Source of the DNA: Eutreptiella sp. 'Long Island Sound 2002'
Taxonomy: Eukaryota > Euglenozoa > Euglenophyceae > Eutreptiales > Eutreptiaceae
NCBI GenBank assembly: GCA_964036045.1
Contig: OZ038380.1
Location: 6,595,913-6,659,912 of the forward strand
DNA: 64,000 nt
Direction of reading: 5' to 3'
Every line of letters starts with the position of its first letter. Position 1 is the stretch's first letter. Both the position numbers and the translations under genes were made by a program. The notes beneath the pieces are model-generated. The model did not search any database. It saw only the letters and a list, made by a program, of their open reading frames with translations, and was not told the DNA's origin. Below, piece after piece: positions 1-10,655 of this stretch.

Positions 1-686
1 GCCGCAAAAAACACATGGTTAGACCCCAGTTTGGTGTGTAATAATGATTTACCACAGTCCAATCATGACTTCTGCACAAAGGCTGCATGGCCAAGACCGA
101 GCCAGTTTTGGGGCACAGTGGCCACAATGTGGGGCACAAACAGTGAGTGCAGCATTGCCGCAAAAAACACATGGTGAGACCCCTGTTTTGTGTGTAATAA
201 TGATTTACCACAGTCCAACCATGACTTCTGCACAAAGGCTGCATGGCCAAGACCGAGCCAGTTTTGGGGCACAGTGGCCACAATGTGCGACACAAACTGT
301 GAGTGCAGCATTGCCGCAAAAAACACATGGTGAGGCCCCAGTTTTGTGTGTAATAATGATTTACCACAGTCCAATCATGACTTCTGCACAAAGGCTGCAT
401 GGCCAAGACAAAGCCAGTTTTTGGGCACAGTGGGCACAATTAGGGGCACAAACAGTCAGTGCAGCATTGCCGCAAAAAACACATGGTGAGACCCCAGTTT
501 TGTGTGCAATAATGATTTACCACAGTCCAAGCATGACTTCTGCACAAAGGCTGCATGGCCAAGACCGACCCAGTTTTGGAGCATTGTGACCACAATGTGG
601 GGCACAAACTGTGAGTGCAGCATTGCCGCAAAAAACACATGGTTAGACCCCAGTTTTGTGCGTAATAATGATTTACCACAGTCCAA

Positions 687-3600
687 TCATGACTTCTGCA
701 CAAAGGCTGCATGGCCAGGACCGAGCCAGTTTTGGGGCACAGTGGCCACAATGTGGGGCACAAACTGTGAGTGCAGCATTGCCGCAAAAAACACATGGTG
801 AGGCCCCAGTTTTGTGTGTAATAATGATTTACCACAGTTCAACCATGACTTCTGCACAAAGGCTGCATGGCCAATACCGAGCCAGTTTTGGGGCACAGTG
901 GCCACAATGTGGGGCACAAACTGTGAGTGCAGCATTGCCGCAAAAAACACATGCTGAGACCCCAGTTTTGTGTGTAATAATGATTTACCACAGTCCAATC
1001 ATAACTTCTGCACAAAGGCTGCATGGCCAAGACCGAGCCAGTTTTGGAGCTTTGTGACCACAATGTGGGGCACAAACTGTGAGTGCAGCATTGCCGCAAA
1101 AAACACATGGTGAGATCCCTGTTTTGTGTGCAATAATGATTTACCACAGTCCAACCATGACTTCTGCACAAAGGCTGCATGGCCAAGACCGAGCCAGTAT
1201 TGGAGCATTGTGACCACAATGTGGGGCACAAACTGCGAGTGCAGCATTGCCGCAAAAAACACATGGTGAGGCCCCTGTTTGGTGTGCAATAATGATTTAC
1301 CACAGTCCAACCATGACTTCTGCACAAAGGCTGCATGGCCAAGACTGACCCAGCTTTGGAGCATTGTGACCACAATGTGGGGCACAAACTGTGAGTGCAG
1401 CATTGCCGCAAAAAACACATGGTGAGACCCCAGTTTTGTGTGTAATAATGATTTACCACAGTCCAACCATGACTTCCGCACAAAGGCTGCATGGCCAAGA
1501 CCGAGCCAGTATTGGAGCATTGTGACCACAATGTGGGGCACAAACTGTGAGTGCAGCATTGCCGCAAAAAACACATGGTGAGACCCCAGTTTTGTGTGTA
1601 ATAATGATTTACCACAGTCCAACCATGACTTCTGCACAAAGGCTGCATGGCCAAGACCGACCCAGATTTGGAGCATTGTGACCACAATGTGGGGCACAAA
1701 CTGCGAGTGCAGCATTGCCGCAAAAAACACATGGTGAGGCCCCTGTTTGGTGTGCAATAATGATTTACCACAGTCCAACCATGACTTCTGCACAAAGGCT
1801 GCATGGCCAAGACTGACCCAGCTTTGGAGCATTGTGACCACAATGTGGGGCACAAACTGTGAGTGCAGCATTGCCGCAAAAAACACATGGTTAGACCCCA
1901 GTTTGGTGTGTAATAATGATTTACCACAGTCCAATCATGACTTCTGCACAAAGGCTGCATGGCCAGGACCGAGCCAGTTTTGGGGCACAGTGGCCACAAT
2001 GTGGGGCACAAACAGTGAGTGCAGCATTGCCGCAAAAAACACATGGTGAGACCCCAGTTTTGTGTGTAATAATGATTTACCACAGTCCAATCATGACTTC
2101 TGCACAAAGGCTGCATGGCCAAGACCGAGCCAGTTTTGGGGCAGAGTGGCCACAATGTGCGACACAAACTGTGAGTGCAGCATTGCCGCAAAAAACACAT
2201 GGTGAGGCCCCAGTTTTGTGTGTAATAATGATTTACCACAGTCCAATCATGACTTCTGCACAAAGGCTGCATGGCCAAGACAAAGCCAGTTTTTGGGCAC
2301 AGTGGGCACAATTAGGGGCACAAACAGTGAGTGCAGCATTGCCGCAAAAAGCACATGGTGAGACCCCTGTTTTGTGTGCAATAATGATTTACCACAGTCC
2401 AACCATGACTTCTGCACAAAGGCTGCATGGCCAAGACCGACCCAGTTTTGGAGCATTGTGACCACAATGTGGGGCACAAACTGTGAGTGCAGCATTGCCG
2501 CAAAAAACACATGGTGAGGCCCCAGTTTTGTGTGCAATAATGATTTACCACAGTCCAATCATGACTTCTGCACAAAGGCTGCATGGCCAAGACCGAGCCA
2601 GTTTTGGGGCACAGTGGCCACAATGTGGGGCACAAACTGTGAGTGCAGCATTGCCGCAAAAAACACATGGTGAGACCCCAGTTTTGTGTGTAATAATGAT
2701 TTACCACAGTCCAACCATGACTTCTGCACAAAGGCTGCATGGCCAAGACCGACCCAGATTTGGAGCATTGTGACCACAATGTGGGGCACAAACTGCGAGT
2801 GCAGCATTGCCGCAAAAAACACATGGTGAGGCCCCTGTTTTGTGTGCAATAATGATTTACCACAGTCCAACCATGACTTCTGCACAAAGGCTGCATGGCC
2901 AAGACCGACCCAGCTTTGGAGCATTGTGACCACAATGTGGGGCACAAACAGTGAGTGCAGCATTGCCGCAGAAAACACATGGTTAGACCCCAGTTTTGTG
3001 CGTAATAATGGTTTACCACAGTCCAATCATGACTTCTGCACAAAGGCTGCATGGCCAGGACCGAGCCAGTTTTGGGGCACAGTGGCCACAATGTGGGGCA
3101 CAAACTGTGAGTGCAGCATTGCCGCAAAAAACACATGGTGAGGCCCCAGTTTTGTGTGTAATAATGATTTACCACAGTTCAACCATGACTTCTGCACAAA
3201 GGCTGCATGGCCAATACCGAGCCAGTTTTGGGGCACAGTGGCCACAATGTGGGGCACAAACTGTGAGTGCAGCATTGCCGCAAAAAACACATGCTGAGAC
3301 CCCAGTTTTGTGTGTAATAATGATTTACCACAGTCCAATCATAACTTCTGCACAAAGGCTGCATGGCCAAGACCGAGCCAGCTTTGGAGCTTTGTGACCA
3401 CAATGTGGGGCACAAACTGTGAGTGCAGCATTGCCGCAAAAAACACATGGTGAGATCCCTGTTTTGTGTGCAATAATGATTTACCACAGTCCAACCATGA
3501 CTTCTGCACAAAGGCTGCATGGCCAAGACCGAGCCAGTTTTGGGGCACAGTGGCCACAATGTGGTGCACAAACAGTGAGTGCAGCATTGCCGCAAAAAAC

Positions 3601-5425
3601 ACATGGTGAGACCCCTGTTTTGTGTGTAATAATGATTTACCACAGTCCAACCATGACTTCCGCACAAAGGCTGCATGGCCAAGACCGAGCCAGTTTTGGA
3701 GCATTGTGACCACAATGTGGGGCACAAACTGTGAGTGCAGCATTGCCGCAAAAAATACATGGTGAGACCCCAGTTTTGTGTGTAATAATGATTTACCACA
3801 GTCCAATCATGACTTCTGCACAAAGGCTGCGTGGCCAAGACCGACCCAGTTTTGGGGCACAGTGGCCACAATGTGGGGCACAAACTGTGAGTGCAGCATT
3901 GCCGCAAAAAACACATGGTGAGACCCCAGTTTTGTGTGCAAAAATGATTTACCACAGTCGAACCATGACTTCTGCATAAAGGCTGCATGGCCAAGACCGA
4001 CCCAGATTTGGAGCATTGTGACCACAATGTGGGGCACAAACTGCGAGTGCAGCATTGCCGCAAAAAACACATGGTGAGGCCCCTGTTTGGTGTGCAATAA
4101 TGATTTACCACAGTCCAACCATGACTTCTGCACAAAGGCTGCATGGCCAAGACTGACCCAGCTTTGGAGCATTGTGACCACAATGTGGGGCACAAACTGT
4201 GAGTGCAGCATTGCCGCAAAAAACACATGGTTAGACGCCAGTTTGGTGTGTAATAATGATTTACCACAGTCCAATCATGACTTCTGCACAAAGGCTGCAT
4301 GGCCAGGACCGAGCCAGTTTTGGGGCACAGTGGCCACAATGTGGGGCACAAACTGTGAGTGCAGCATTGCCGCAAAAAACACATGGTGAGGCCCCAGTTT
4401 TGTGTGTAATAATGATTTACCACAGTTCAACCATGACTTCTGCACAAAGGCTGCATGGCCAATACCGAGCCAGTTTTGGGGCACAGTGGCCACAATGTGG
4501 GGCACAAACTGTGAGTGCAGCATTGCCGCAAAAAACACATGCTGAGACCCCAGTTTTGTGTGTAATAATGATTTACCACAGTCCAATCATAACTTCTGCA
4601 CAAAGGCTGCATGGCCAAGACCGAGCCAGCTTTGGAGCTTTGTGACCACAATGTGGGGCACAAACTGTGAGTGCAGCATTGCCGCAAAAAACACATGGTG
4701 AGATCCCTGTTTTGTGTGCAATAATGATTTACCACAGTCCAACCATGACTTCTGCACAAAGGCTGCATGGCCAAGACCGAGCCAGTTTTGGGGCACAGTG
4801 GCCACAATGTGGTGCACAAACAGTGAGTGCAGCATTGCCGCAAAAAACACATGGTGAGACCCCTGTTTTGTGTGTAATAATGATTTACCACAGTCCAACC
4901 ATGACTTCTGCACAAAGGCTGCATGGCCAAGACTGACCCAGCTTTGGAGCATTGTGACCACAATGTGGGGCACAAACTGTGAGTGCAGCATTGCCGCAAA
5001 AAACACATGGTTAGACCCCAGTTTGGTGTGTAATAATGATTTACCACAGTCCAATCATGACTTCTGCACAAAGGCTGCATGGCCAGGACCGAGCCAGTTT
5101 TGGGGCACAGTGGCCACAATGTGGGGCACAAACTGTGAGTGCAGCATTGCCGCAAAAAACACATGGTGAGGCCCCAGTTTTGTGTGTAATAATGATTTAC
5201 CACAGTTCAACCATGACTTCTGCACAAAGGCTGCATGGCCAATACCGAGCCAATTTTGGGGCACAGTGGCCACAATGTGGGGCACAAACTGTGAGTGCAG
5301 CATTGCCGCAAAAAAAACATGCTGAGACCCCAGTTTTGTGTGTAATAATGATTTACCACAGTCCAATCATAACTTCTGCACAAAGGCTGCATGGTCAAGA
5401 CCGAGCCAGCTTTGGAGCTTTGTGA
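687..5425 (+). repeat. Higher-order repeat blocks (5-, 8- and 15-monomer spacing)
   Basis: A distinctive run of monomers recurs at 687-1057, 3027-3397, 4275-4645 and 5055-5425. Each starts in a unit with the variant CAGTTCAACC. It continues through a unit with CCAATACCGAG and ACACATGCTGAG, then one with CCAATCATAACTTC. The copies are spaced 2340, 1248 and 780 bp apart, which is 15, 8 and 5 monomers. The shared private variants show recent duplication in multi-monomer blocks rather than independent drift of single monomers. Confidence 0.85.
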
Positions 5426-6066
5426 CCACAATGTGGGGCACAAACTGTGAGTGCAGCATTGCCGCAAAAAACACATGGTGAGACCCCAGTTTTGTGTGTA
5501 GGAATGATTTACCACAGTCCAATCATGACTTCTGCACAAAGGCTGCGTGGCCAAGACCGAGCCAGTTTTGGGGCACAGTGGCCACAATGTGGGGCACCAA
5601 CAGTGAGTGCAGCATTGCCGCAAAAAACACATGGTTAGACCCCAGTTTTGTGTGTAATAATGATTTACCACAGTCCAATCATGACTTCTGCACAAAGGCT
5701 GCGTGGCCAAGACCGACCCAGTTTTGGGGGCACAGTGGCCACAATGTGGGGCACAAACAGTGAGTGCAGCATTGCCACAAAAAACACATGGTGAGACCCC
5801 TGTTTTGTGTGCAATAATGATTTACCACAGTCCAATCATGACTTCTGCACAAAGGCTGCATGGCCAAGACCGAGCCAGTTTTGGAGCATTGTGACCACAA
5901 TGTGGGGCACAAACTGTGAGTGCAGCATTGCCGCAAAGAACACATGGTGAGACCCCAGTTTTGTGCGTAATAATGATTTACCACAGTCCAACCATGACTT
6001 CTGCACAAAGGCTGCATGGCCAAGACCGAGCCAGCTTTGGGGCACAGTGGCCATAATGTGGGGCAC

Positions 6067-6085
6067 AAACAGTGAGTGCAGCATT
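6067..6085 (+). repeat. Target-site duplication, left copy (element copy 1)
   Basis: AAACAGTGAGTGCAGCATT at 6067-6085 is repeated directly after the poly(A) tail at 14866-14884. It is 19 bp, or 16 bp if the three As that merge with the tail are not counted. The sequence is ordinary satellite, and the satellite continues with GCCGCAAAA only after the right copy. The duplication shows that the element inserted into an existing monomer. Confidence 0.95.
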
Positions 6086-6086
6086 C

Positions 6087-6109
6087 ATCCGACGTGCGCG
6101 CGTGCGACT
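6087..6109 (+). promoter_or_regulatory. Conserved 23-nt 5'-terminal box of the element family
   Basis: The first 23 nt, starting ATCCGACGTGCG and ending GTGCGACT, are identical to the 5' terminus of copy 2 (57956-57978, reverse strand). The following 5' UTR sequence is not obviously alike. Such retention suggests a functional terminus, for example an initiator/internal promoter or an RNA structure needed for completing integration. The specific role is inferred, not shown. Confidence 0.7.
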
Positions 6110-6271
6110 TTTGACGTGCGGAGAACAGAATTTCCTTCTGGCACTCCTTTCTGCCTTTTTTTGTCGTCTTCAGTTTACCTGACTGCTATTTTCTTCCGTT
6201 TTACGCCAATCTGCGTCTTTTGACATACATATTAGCGTCTGTGGTTCACTTTCATTTCTCTGCATTCCGCA

Positions 6272-8905
6272 ATGTCCGAGACTGCCAAAAGTGCTTCTCC
6301 TCCCTTGCCCCGTCTTCCTACTCCTACTGCCTCCGACTCTGGAGCTCGCTCTTTGCCGCCGCATTCACAAAAAAAAGATGCCGACAAAAAAAAGAAAGCA
6401 ACAAGGGCCACGCCCAACTCCTTGAAGCATAACTCCAAGGCCAAAGGCAACGAGTCCATGCTTGCACACGTGAAGATGCATCTTGGGAACTCTTCGAATC
6501 CTAGTGTTTCCAACTCTGAGCCGCCATCCCTTTCCCAACGTGGTGATCCCTTTGCCTCAAGCTCAAGCGTCAACCTTGACACGGAGTTGGGACTCAGGGA
6601 ACGACCTTTGGTAGGCGATGTGCCGAGAGAGAAAAAAAATCTTGACCCCACCGTTGGGCGGCGCACGACCGCCGGTCCAAGCGCTCTTGAGAAGGAAAAA
6701 AAAGCAAGGGAGAAAAATGATGCGACCGAGTGTGAGTTGCTTGACACGAAAAAAAGTGGCAACGAAAAAAAAGACGACTCCACAATGGACGAACTTGGCT
6801 TAGCCGTAGATATCGAGGTTGGTAGTACGGCTAGCACACATAGCTCCGCGCACCCTCGCACCATGGCTTTAGATCATGATGTCGTTGAGCTTGGAGATGG
6901 TAATGCTAGTGGCGCTATCGAGACACCAAAGAAGATCCTTAGAGATGCATTCGTCACGCCTTCCAAGCCGCCCGCCCCACTCGCCGCCCGCCCGGCCGAG
7001 CTAGAGTCGGAGCCTGAGTCTTGTTTCCGCGCACCCGCACCAAGGTTGCCCACTTCACCCGTTCATGTAATTTCTAATCCCGTTTTTAGGCCTCACGGGA
7101 CGCTGCCTACGGGTTTCCCGGAAGCCCGTGACCTTAGCAAGGATGTGCAGGCAGGGAAAATTCCAGTGCGCGGACAGTCTAGGTTTTCGAGGGTTGATGT
7201 CCTGACCCCCGCCCCTCTTGCATACCATGATACCACGCCTTTGCCGCCTCCCTGCCTTTTGGCGTCCTTGAGCCCCGTTCCCCAAATACTTCTATACGGA
7301 GACGGTCTACCTTATAAAGGGTTCTTGAGATCCTTCTCCATTGCGGATTTGGCCTCCATGGAGTGGACCAAATTCATAGGCCTGACGATTTTTGTCATGT
7401 TGCCATCATTCGCCCCTTTCGAAGATGAGCCCCCATTTTTTTCGCACAAAACCATTGTTAGACAAGTTGTGTCCTTGCTCCGACAGGCCAAAAAACAAAA
7501 CAAAACAACCAATGTTTGGTTGGCCTACGTCACCCGCTCAGATGTAGCAGATAGCAGCTTTGCAACCCTTCTGGACTGCCGCATCGACTTGATTCCCGCC
7601 CTGTCTTTTCTCTACCTGACGGTCGTTTGTCCCATCATACACCTTGCGTCTAGGGACTCCACCACAAACACCATAGTTGAGAATATCAGCCCTTTGGACC
7701 AACCGTTGATTTTGATGCACCTTACATCCATCCAACTGCCCAAAAAGCACCATGCCAAAACGGTGGAATTTTTCCCGCGCCTCACGCCAACCGAAACAGC
7801 AGACAAGGTGTATGAACCCCACCCATCACTCTTCCAATTGAGAATCGACGTGCCCAACAAAGTTGTTCTAGATGTTGAAGGCACCGAGGTGGTTTGGGAC
7901 ATTACCGGCACCCTCCCCCTCATGCTCATGCTCAATGGCCTCGGGCCGGACGACACTTCCACCATCCTTAGGGACATAGTGGTCCCGAGGATCACCAAAG
8001 ACCATTGGCCCATACCCGTCAACTCCTCCCCAGACACCCACAAAATTTTTGACTTCCACGTGCCCCTAGATGTCTTGTCCCGTTTTTACGAGGAGCAAGA
8101 CGCCCTGGGTGAAATGCGAGTCTCCATGGGACTATTGCACGAGTCAGTCAAAGATAACGCACTGGTGATTACCCACCAGCCACGTTTCCAAAAGGGCGGC
8201 CCGAAAAAGAAGAAAATGCCATCTCCGGAAATTCGGGATGCGATTGAGATGAACTCGTCTCTTAGGAAAAAATTCGCTTTTATTGTCTTGCTCAATAAAT
8301 ATGACATTTTTGCCATGGTGCACGAGCGCATGCTGATCCAGCCCGCCGTGCAGGAAATTGAAAATTTGGGCGACATGATAGTCATTTGTGCCACGACACA
8401 GCAGAGACTGATGGCCAAAGAGGTGTCCAGGACTGTGACCCCGCCCTACACGTTGGTCAGATTCCCACCCACGTATGCCATCCCCGAGATCATGCGATCT
8501 GCGGCCACCTTTGGCCCTGTCCAGGGGCACCAGATCTTCCAGCAATCTGGTATATTGTTGATCCGATATCAGTCGGACGTTTCGGCGCGTGCGTCCTACG
8601 GGGCCACCCTCCCAGGGCCCGTGTATTTCACGTCCGGAAATCCAGAGAATGATACCACTGAGGGCCTTACACAACGTCTGAGTGCCATATCTCTGTCTGG
8701 TCTGCCCCTGCCCGTACTCAACGAGCATAACCTGGCCGCTGTGGCGGGTAGCACTGTGCCGCCCTTCAACGTACCTGATATCCGCACTCGAGGCTCCGCG
8801 TCACCAGTGCCGTCGGCAATTCCAGAGGCATCAGCCCCCGTCAGCCCTACTTCAGACGCCAGGCACAGTGAATGCTCATTTCCCCAACCCGCCCTTACAC
8901 CTTAA
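6272..8905 (+). CDS. LINE ORF1 protein (copy 1), basic N-terminus and RRM-like C-terminal region
   Basis: Intact 877-residue frame with an ATG start at 6272 in AATGTCC and a TAA stop. It is the first long ORF after a 186-nt leader, and its homologue occupies the same place in copy 2. Residues 1-230 are Ser/Lys/Glu-rich and low-complexity, with several poly-Lys patches. From about residue 270 (FRPHGTLPTGFPEARDL) to the end it aligns along its length with copy 2 ORF1. Around residues 724-790 the pattern PPYTLVRF, then FGPVQGHQIFQQSG, then ILLIRYQSDVSARASYG looks like a beta-alpha-beta RRM with an RNP1-like strand. An RNA-chaperone/RNP role is therefore likely, as for other LINE ORF1 proteins. 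The ~450-residue middle region is not recognised. The 3' end overlaps ORF2. Confidence 0.88.
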   Translation: MSETAKSASPPLPRLPTPTASDSGARSLPPHSQKKDADKKKKATRATPNSLKHNSKAKGNESMLAHVKMHLGNSSNPSVSNSEPPSLSQRGDPFASSSSVNLDTELGLRERPLVGDVPREKKNLDPTVGRRTTAGPSALEKEKKAREKNDATECELLDTKKSGNEKKDDSTMDELGLAVDIEVGSTASTHSSAHPRTMALDHDVVELGDGNASGAIETPKKILRDAFVTPSKPPAPLAARPAELESEPESCFRAPAPRLPTSPVHVISNPVFRPHGTLPTGFPEARDLSKDVQAGKIPVRGQSRFSRVDVLTPAPLAYHDTTPLPPPCLLASLSPVPQILLYGDGLPYKGFLRSFSIADLASMEWTKFIGLTIFVMLPSFAPFEDEPPFFSHKTIVRQVVSLLRQAKKQNKTTNVWLAYVTRSDVADSSFATLLDCRIDLIPALSFLYLTVVCPIIHLASRDSTTNTIVENISPLDQPLILMHLTSIQLPKKHHAKTVEFFPRLTPTETADKVYEPHPSLFQLRIDVPNKVVLDVEGTEVVWDITGTLPLMLMLNGLGPDDTSTILRDIVVPRITKDHWPIPVNSSPDTHKIFDFHVPLDVLSRFYEEQDALGEMRVSMGLLHESVKDNALVITHQPRFQKGGPKKKKMPSPEIRDAIEMNSSLRKKFAFIVLLNKYDIFAMVHERMLIQPAVQEIENLGDMIVICATTQQRLMAKEVSRTVTPPYTLVRFPPTYAIPEIMRSAATFGPVQGHQIFQQSGILLIRYQSDVSARASYGATLPGPVYFTSGNPENDTTEGLTQRLSAISLSGLPLPVLNEHNLAAVAGSTVPPFNVPDIRTRGSASPVPSAIPEASAPVSPTSDARHSECSFPQPALTP

Positions 8906-10637
8906 CACACCCTTTCTCCAATGCTCCCCTGCCCCTATATCCACAGATGTCATCAACGATGCGCCATGCCCACATGGGAATGCCCAATTGCCAGTGCCCT
9001 TACACTCCCTGCTGGAGAACGCGCGCCTCCGAGTTTTTTCCTGCCACGAGCTCCGAAGTATGCTGCTCCAGCTGCGACTTGGTGGATGGACCTACCCTCA
9101 CCTGCTTGCGCTGTGCATTCTTTTCAGGCATGTCTACGTTAGGGTGCGTGCTGTCACAGCCACGATACTCAGAGTTTTCGCGCTCCTTCACAGCGTTACG
9201 CACTTGTCTGCGCGGCATTGCCGTCTAGTACCCGCTGGACATGCTGTTGATCCTGATCTCAGTGAGTTTTCGAGTCGGCCCCAGAGTTTACGTGTTACCG
9301 GAACGGGTTTCGCCGACCCCCAAGCCATGCCATCCTGCCCCCATGTGTCTGCTCAAGCGCCCTGCCTCGACAGCCTGACCTACGGTTCAAATTCATTTGA
9401 ATTCGCCTGCCTGCTGTCTTTCCTTGCCCTTTATAAACGCCTCTATGTGGTATCATCTGTACACTGTGCTGTGGCCCTGCACTCCGCATGCCGGCTTTTC
9501 TCGCTGCGATCAGTGCCCCCACCCGCGCACACATTACTGCTTAACGCACCGCAACCCATGGATGCTACACACACCATGCTCAATACCTTGCATCTCAGTG
9601 CCATCCACACTATACATTGCCTCGTGCTCACGGCCTGCAACATTCTTTTCTTCTTGGCTTGGTTTCCGATGGTCTTCGCTTCGCTAAGGACGCGCCGTAC
9701 GGCCGCCTACGATGTGCCTGGTCCAGCCACAGGTCGCCCCCTGCCCCCCGACCCCACAGCTGGAGCACGCGTGCCTACACACGACACACTTACTTACAGT
9801 TCCTTGAATGTTGGCGGCGTGGAGATTGCGCCAAACAGACTATGCCACTTGCTGGGTGGTTATGGTACTCTCCCCCATGTTCTCTCCCTGCAGGAATACA
9901 GGCCTAGCTCCCTCTCTACCACCAGAGATCACGTGAGGGTTGCCCTCTATTGGGGCTACCACATGTTACTGAGCTCGCCGTCCTCTAAAGAGGGCGTTGC
10001 TCTACTGATCCACACGTCAATCTCCCCTGGCAAACCCACACCCACAGTACACCTCCCTGGACGGCTGATATCGACCCAGGTTGCGCTGCACACGGATCCA
10101 TTGATGCCTCCCGTCACAGTGTGTTCCTTCTACGGGCCACATACAGCCCGCGAGCGGTTACAGTGCGAGAAAGTCCTTGCCCCCTTGCTGCAGAAGTGTT
10201 CCATCATACTAGGGGACTACAATGGAGTGACACGGTCGTCCGACGCCACCACACTACACCCCAACCTGTGGCCCTGGTTGATTGCTAGGGAGAGGTCCGG
10301 GGCCATGATTGACCTTGTCCGCCCCCACTGTGATGCCCAGCCGTACACGAGGGTGAGGAGATATGGAGGGACGAAGAGTTATATCGATAGGGCCTACGGA
10401 TCTAGGATGTTTGTAGCCCTGTACCAGTCTGAAGCCGCCGGTGTGCTTGACTTTTCGCGGGTGTACGGTGTCCAGGATCACGACCCTATCATCGTACATA
10501 CAATCCCTTGGGCCACGCCCCACGTACCTGAACCGCGGTGTGCCATGTGGAACCGCAGGGACGTGACCCGATTCCAAAAAAAAATAAGCGAGTCAGCGGC
10601 GTCACTCTGTGCCCCCCAGGACGCCCGACAGGCTTGA
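8682..10637 (+). CDS. LINE ORF2 N-terminal part (copy 1): hydrophobic leader and APE-type endonuclease
   Basis: Open frame overlapping the last ~220 nt of ORF1 in the +1 frame. The position given is a GTG, and no ATG lies near the ORF1 stop, so the true start is unknown; initiation could be by +1 frameshifting or reinitiation. Residues 1-360 are unrecognised and hydrophobic in places, with a strong membrane-helix-like stretch (NILFFLAWFPMVFASL) about 55 residues before the enzyme domain. Endonuclease/exonuclease/phosphatase signatures run from about 370 to 605: SSLNVGG (Asn), SLQEYRPSS (Glu), SFYGPH, GDYNGV (Asp/Asn), KSYIDRAYGS and QDHDPI (Asp-His; the usual Ser before DH is Gln). It would nick the target DNA to prime reverse transcription. 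It ends at a TGA (10635-10637) in frame with the RT part. Confidence 0.9.
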   Translation: MPYLCLVCPCPYSTSITWPLWRVALCRPSTYLISALEAPRHQCRRQFQRHQPPSALLQTPGTVNAHFPNPPLHLNTPFLQCSPAPISTDVINDAPCPHGNAQLPVPLHSLLENARLRVFSCHELRSMLLQLRLGGWTYPHLLALCILFRHVYVRVRAVTATILRVFALLHSVTHLSARHCRLVPAGHAVDPDLSEFSSRPQSLRVTGTGFADPQAMPSCPHVSAQAPCLDSLTYGSNSFEFACLLSFLALYKRLYVVSSVHCAVALHSACRLFSLRSVPPPAHTLLLNAPQPMDATHTMLNTLHLSAIHTIHCLVLTACNILFFLAWFPMVFASLRTRRTAAYDVPGPATGRPLPPDPTAGARVPTHDTLTYSSLNVGGVEIAPNRLCHLLGGYGTLPHVLSLQEYRPSSLSTTRDHVRVALYWGYHMLLSSPSSKEGVALLIHTSISPGKPTPTVHLPGRLISTQVALHTDPLMPPVTVCSFYGPHTARERLQCEKVLAPLLQKCSIILGDYNGVTRSSDATTLHPNLWPWLIARERSGAMIDLVRPHCDAQPYTRVRRYGGTKSYIDRAYGSRMFVALYQSEAAGVLDFSRVYGVQDHDPIIVHTIPWATPHVPEPRCAMWNRRDVTRFQKKISESAASLCAPQDARQA

Positions 10638-10655
10638 ACCGTCTATGATACCCTT

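Larger units (their letters stand above)
1..6085 (+). repeat. 156-bp tandem satellite array, left block
   Basis: About 39 head-to-tail monomers of 156 bp, all in one orientation. Landmarks within each unit are GCCGCAAAAAACACATGG, then TAATAATGATTTACCACAG, CATGACTTCTGCACAAAGG, CTGCATGGCCAAGACCGA, a variable block, and CACAATGTGGGGCACAAA followed by GAGTGCAGCATT. Recurrent variants are TGAGACC/TTAGACC, CCAAC/CCAAT, GGGGCACAGTGGCC/GGAGCATTGTGACC, AAACTGTGAG/AAACAGTGAG, GACCGAGCC/GACCGACCC and TGAGGCCCC. Because 156 is a multiple of three, several reading frames stay open across many units; these are not treated as genes. The array begins before base 1. It is cut at 6085 by a retrotransposon and resumes in phase after it. 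Confidence 0.98.

Noticed and set aside
1-6085. CRISPR-like regular repeats
   Set aside because: Units are contiguous 156-bp monomers with no spacers, and there are no cas genes; this is a tandem satellite.
6214-6236. Promoter-like TTGACATACATATTAG in the copy 1 leader
   Set aside because: It resembles a bacterial -35/-10 by chance; the context is eukaryotic and copy 2 does not share it.
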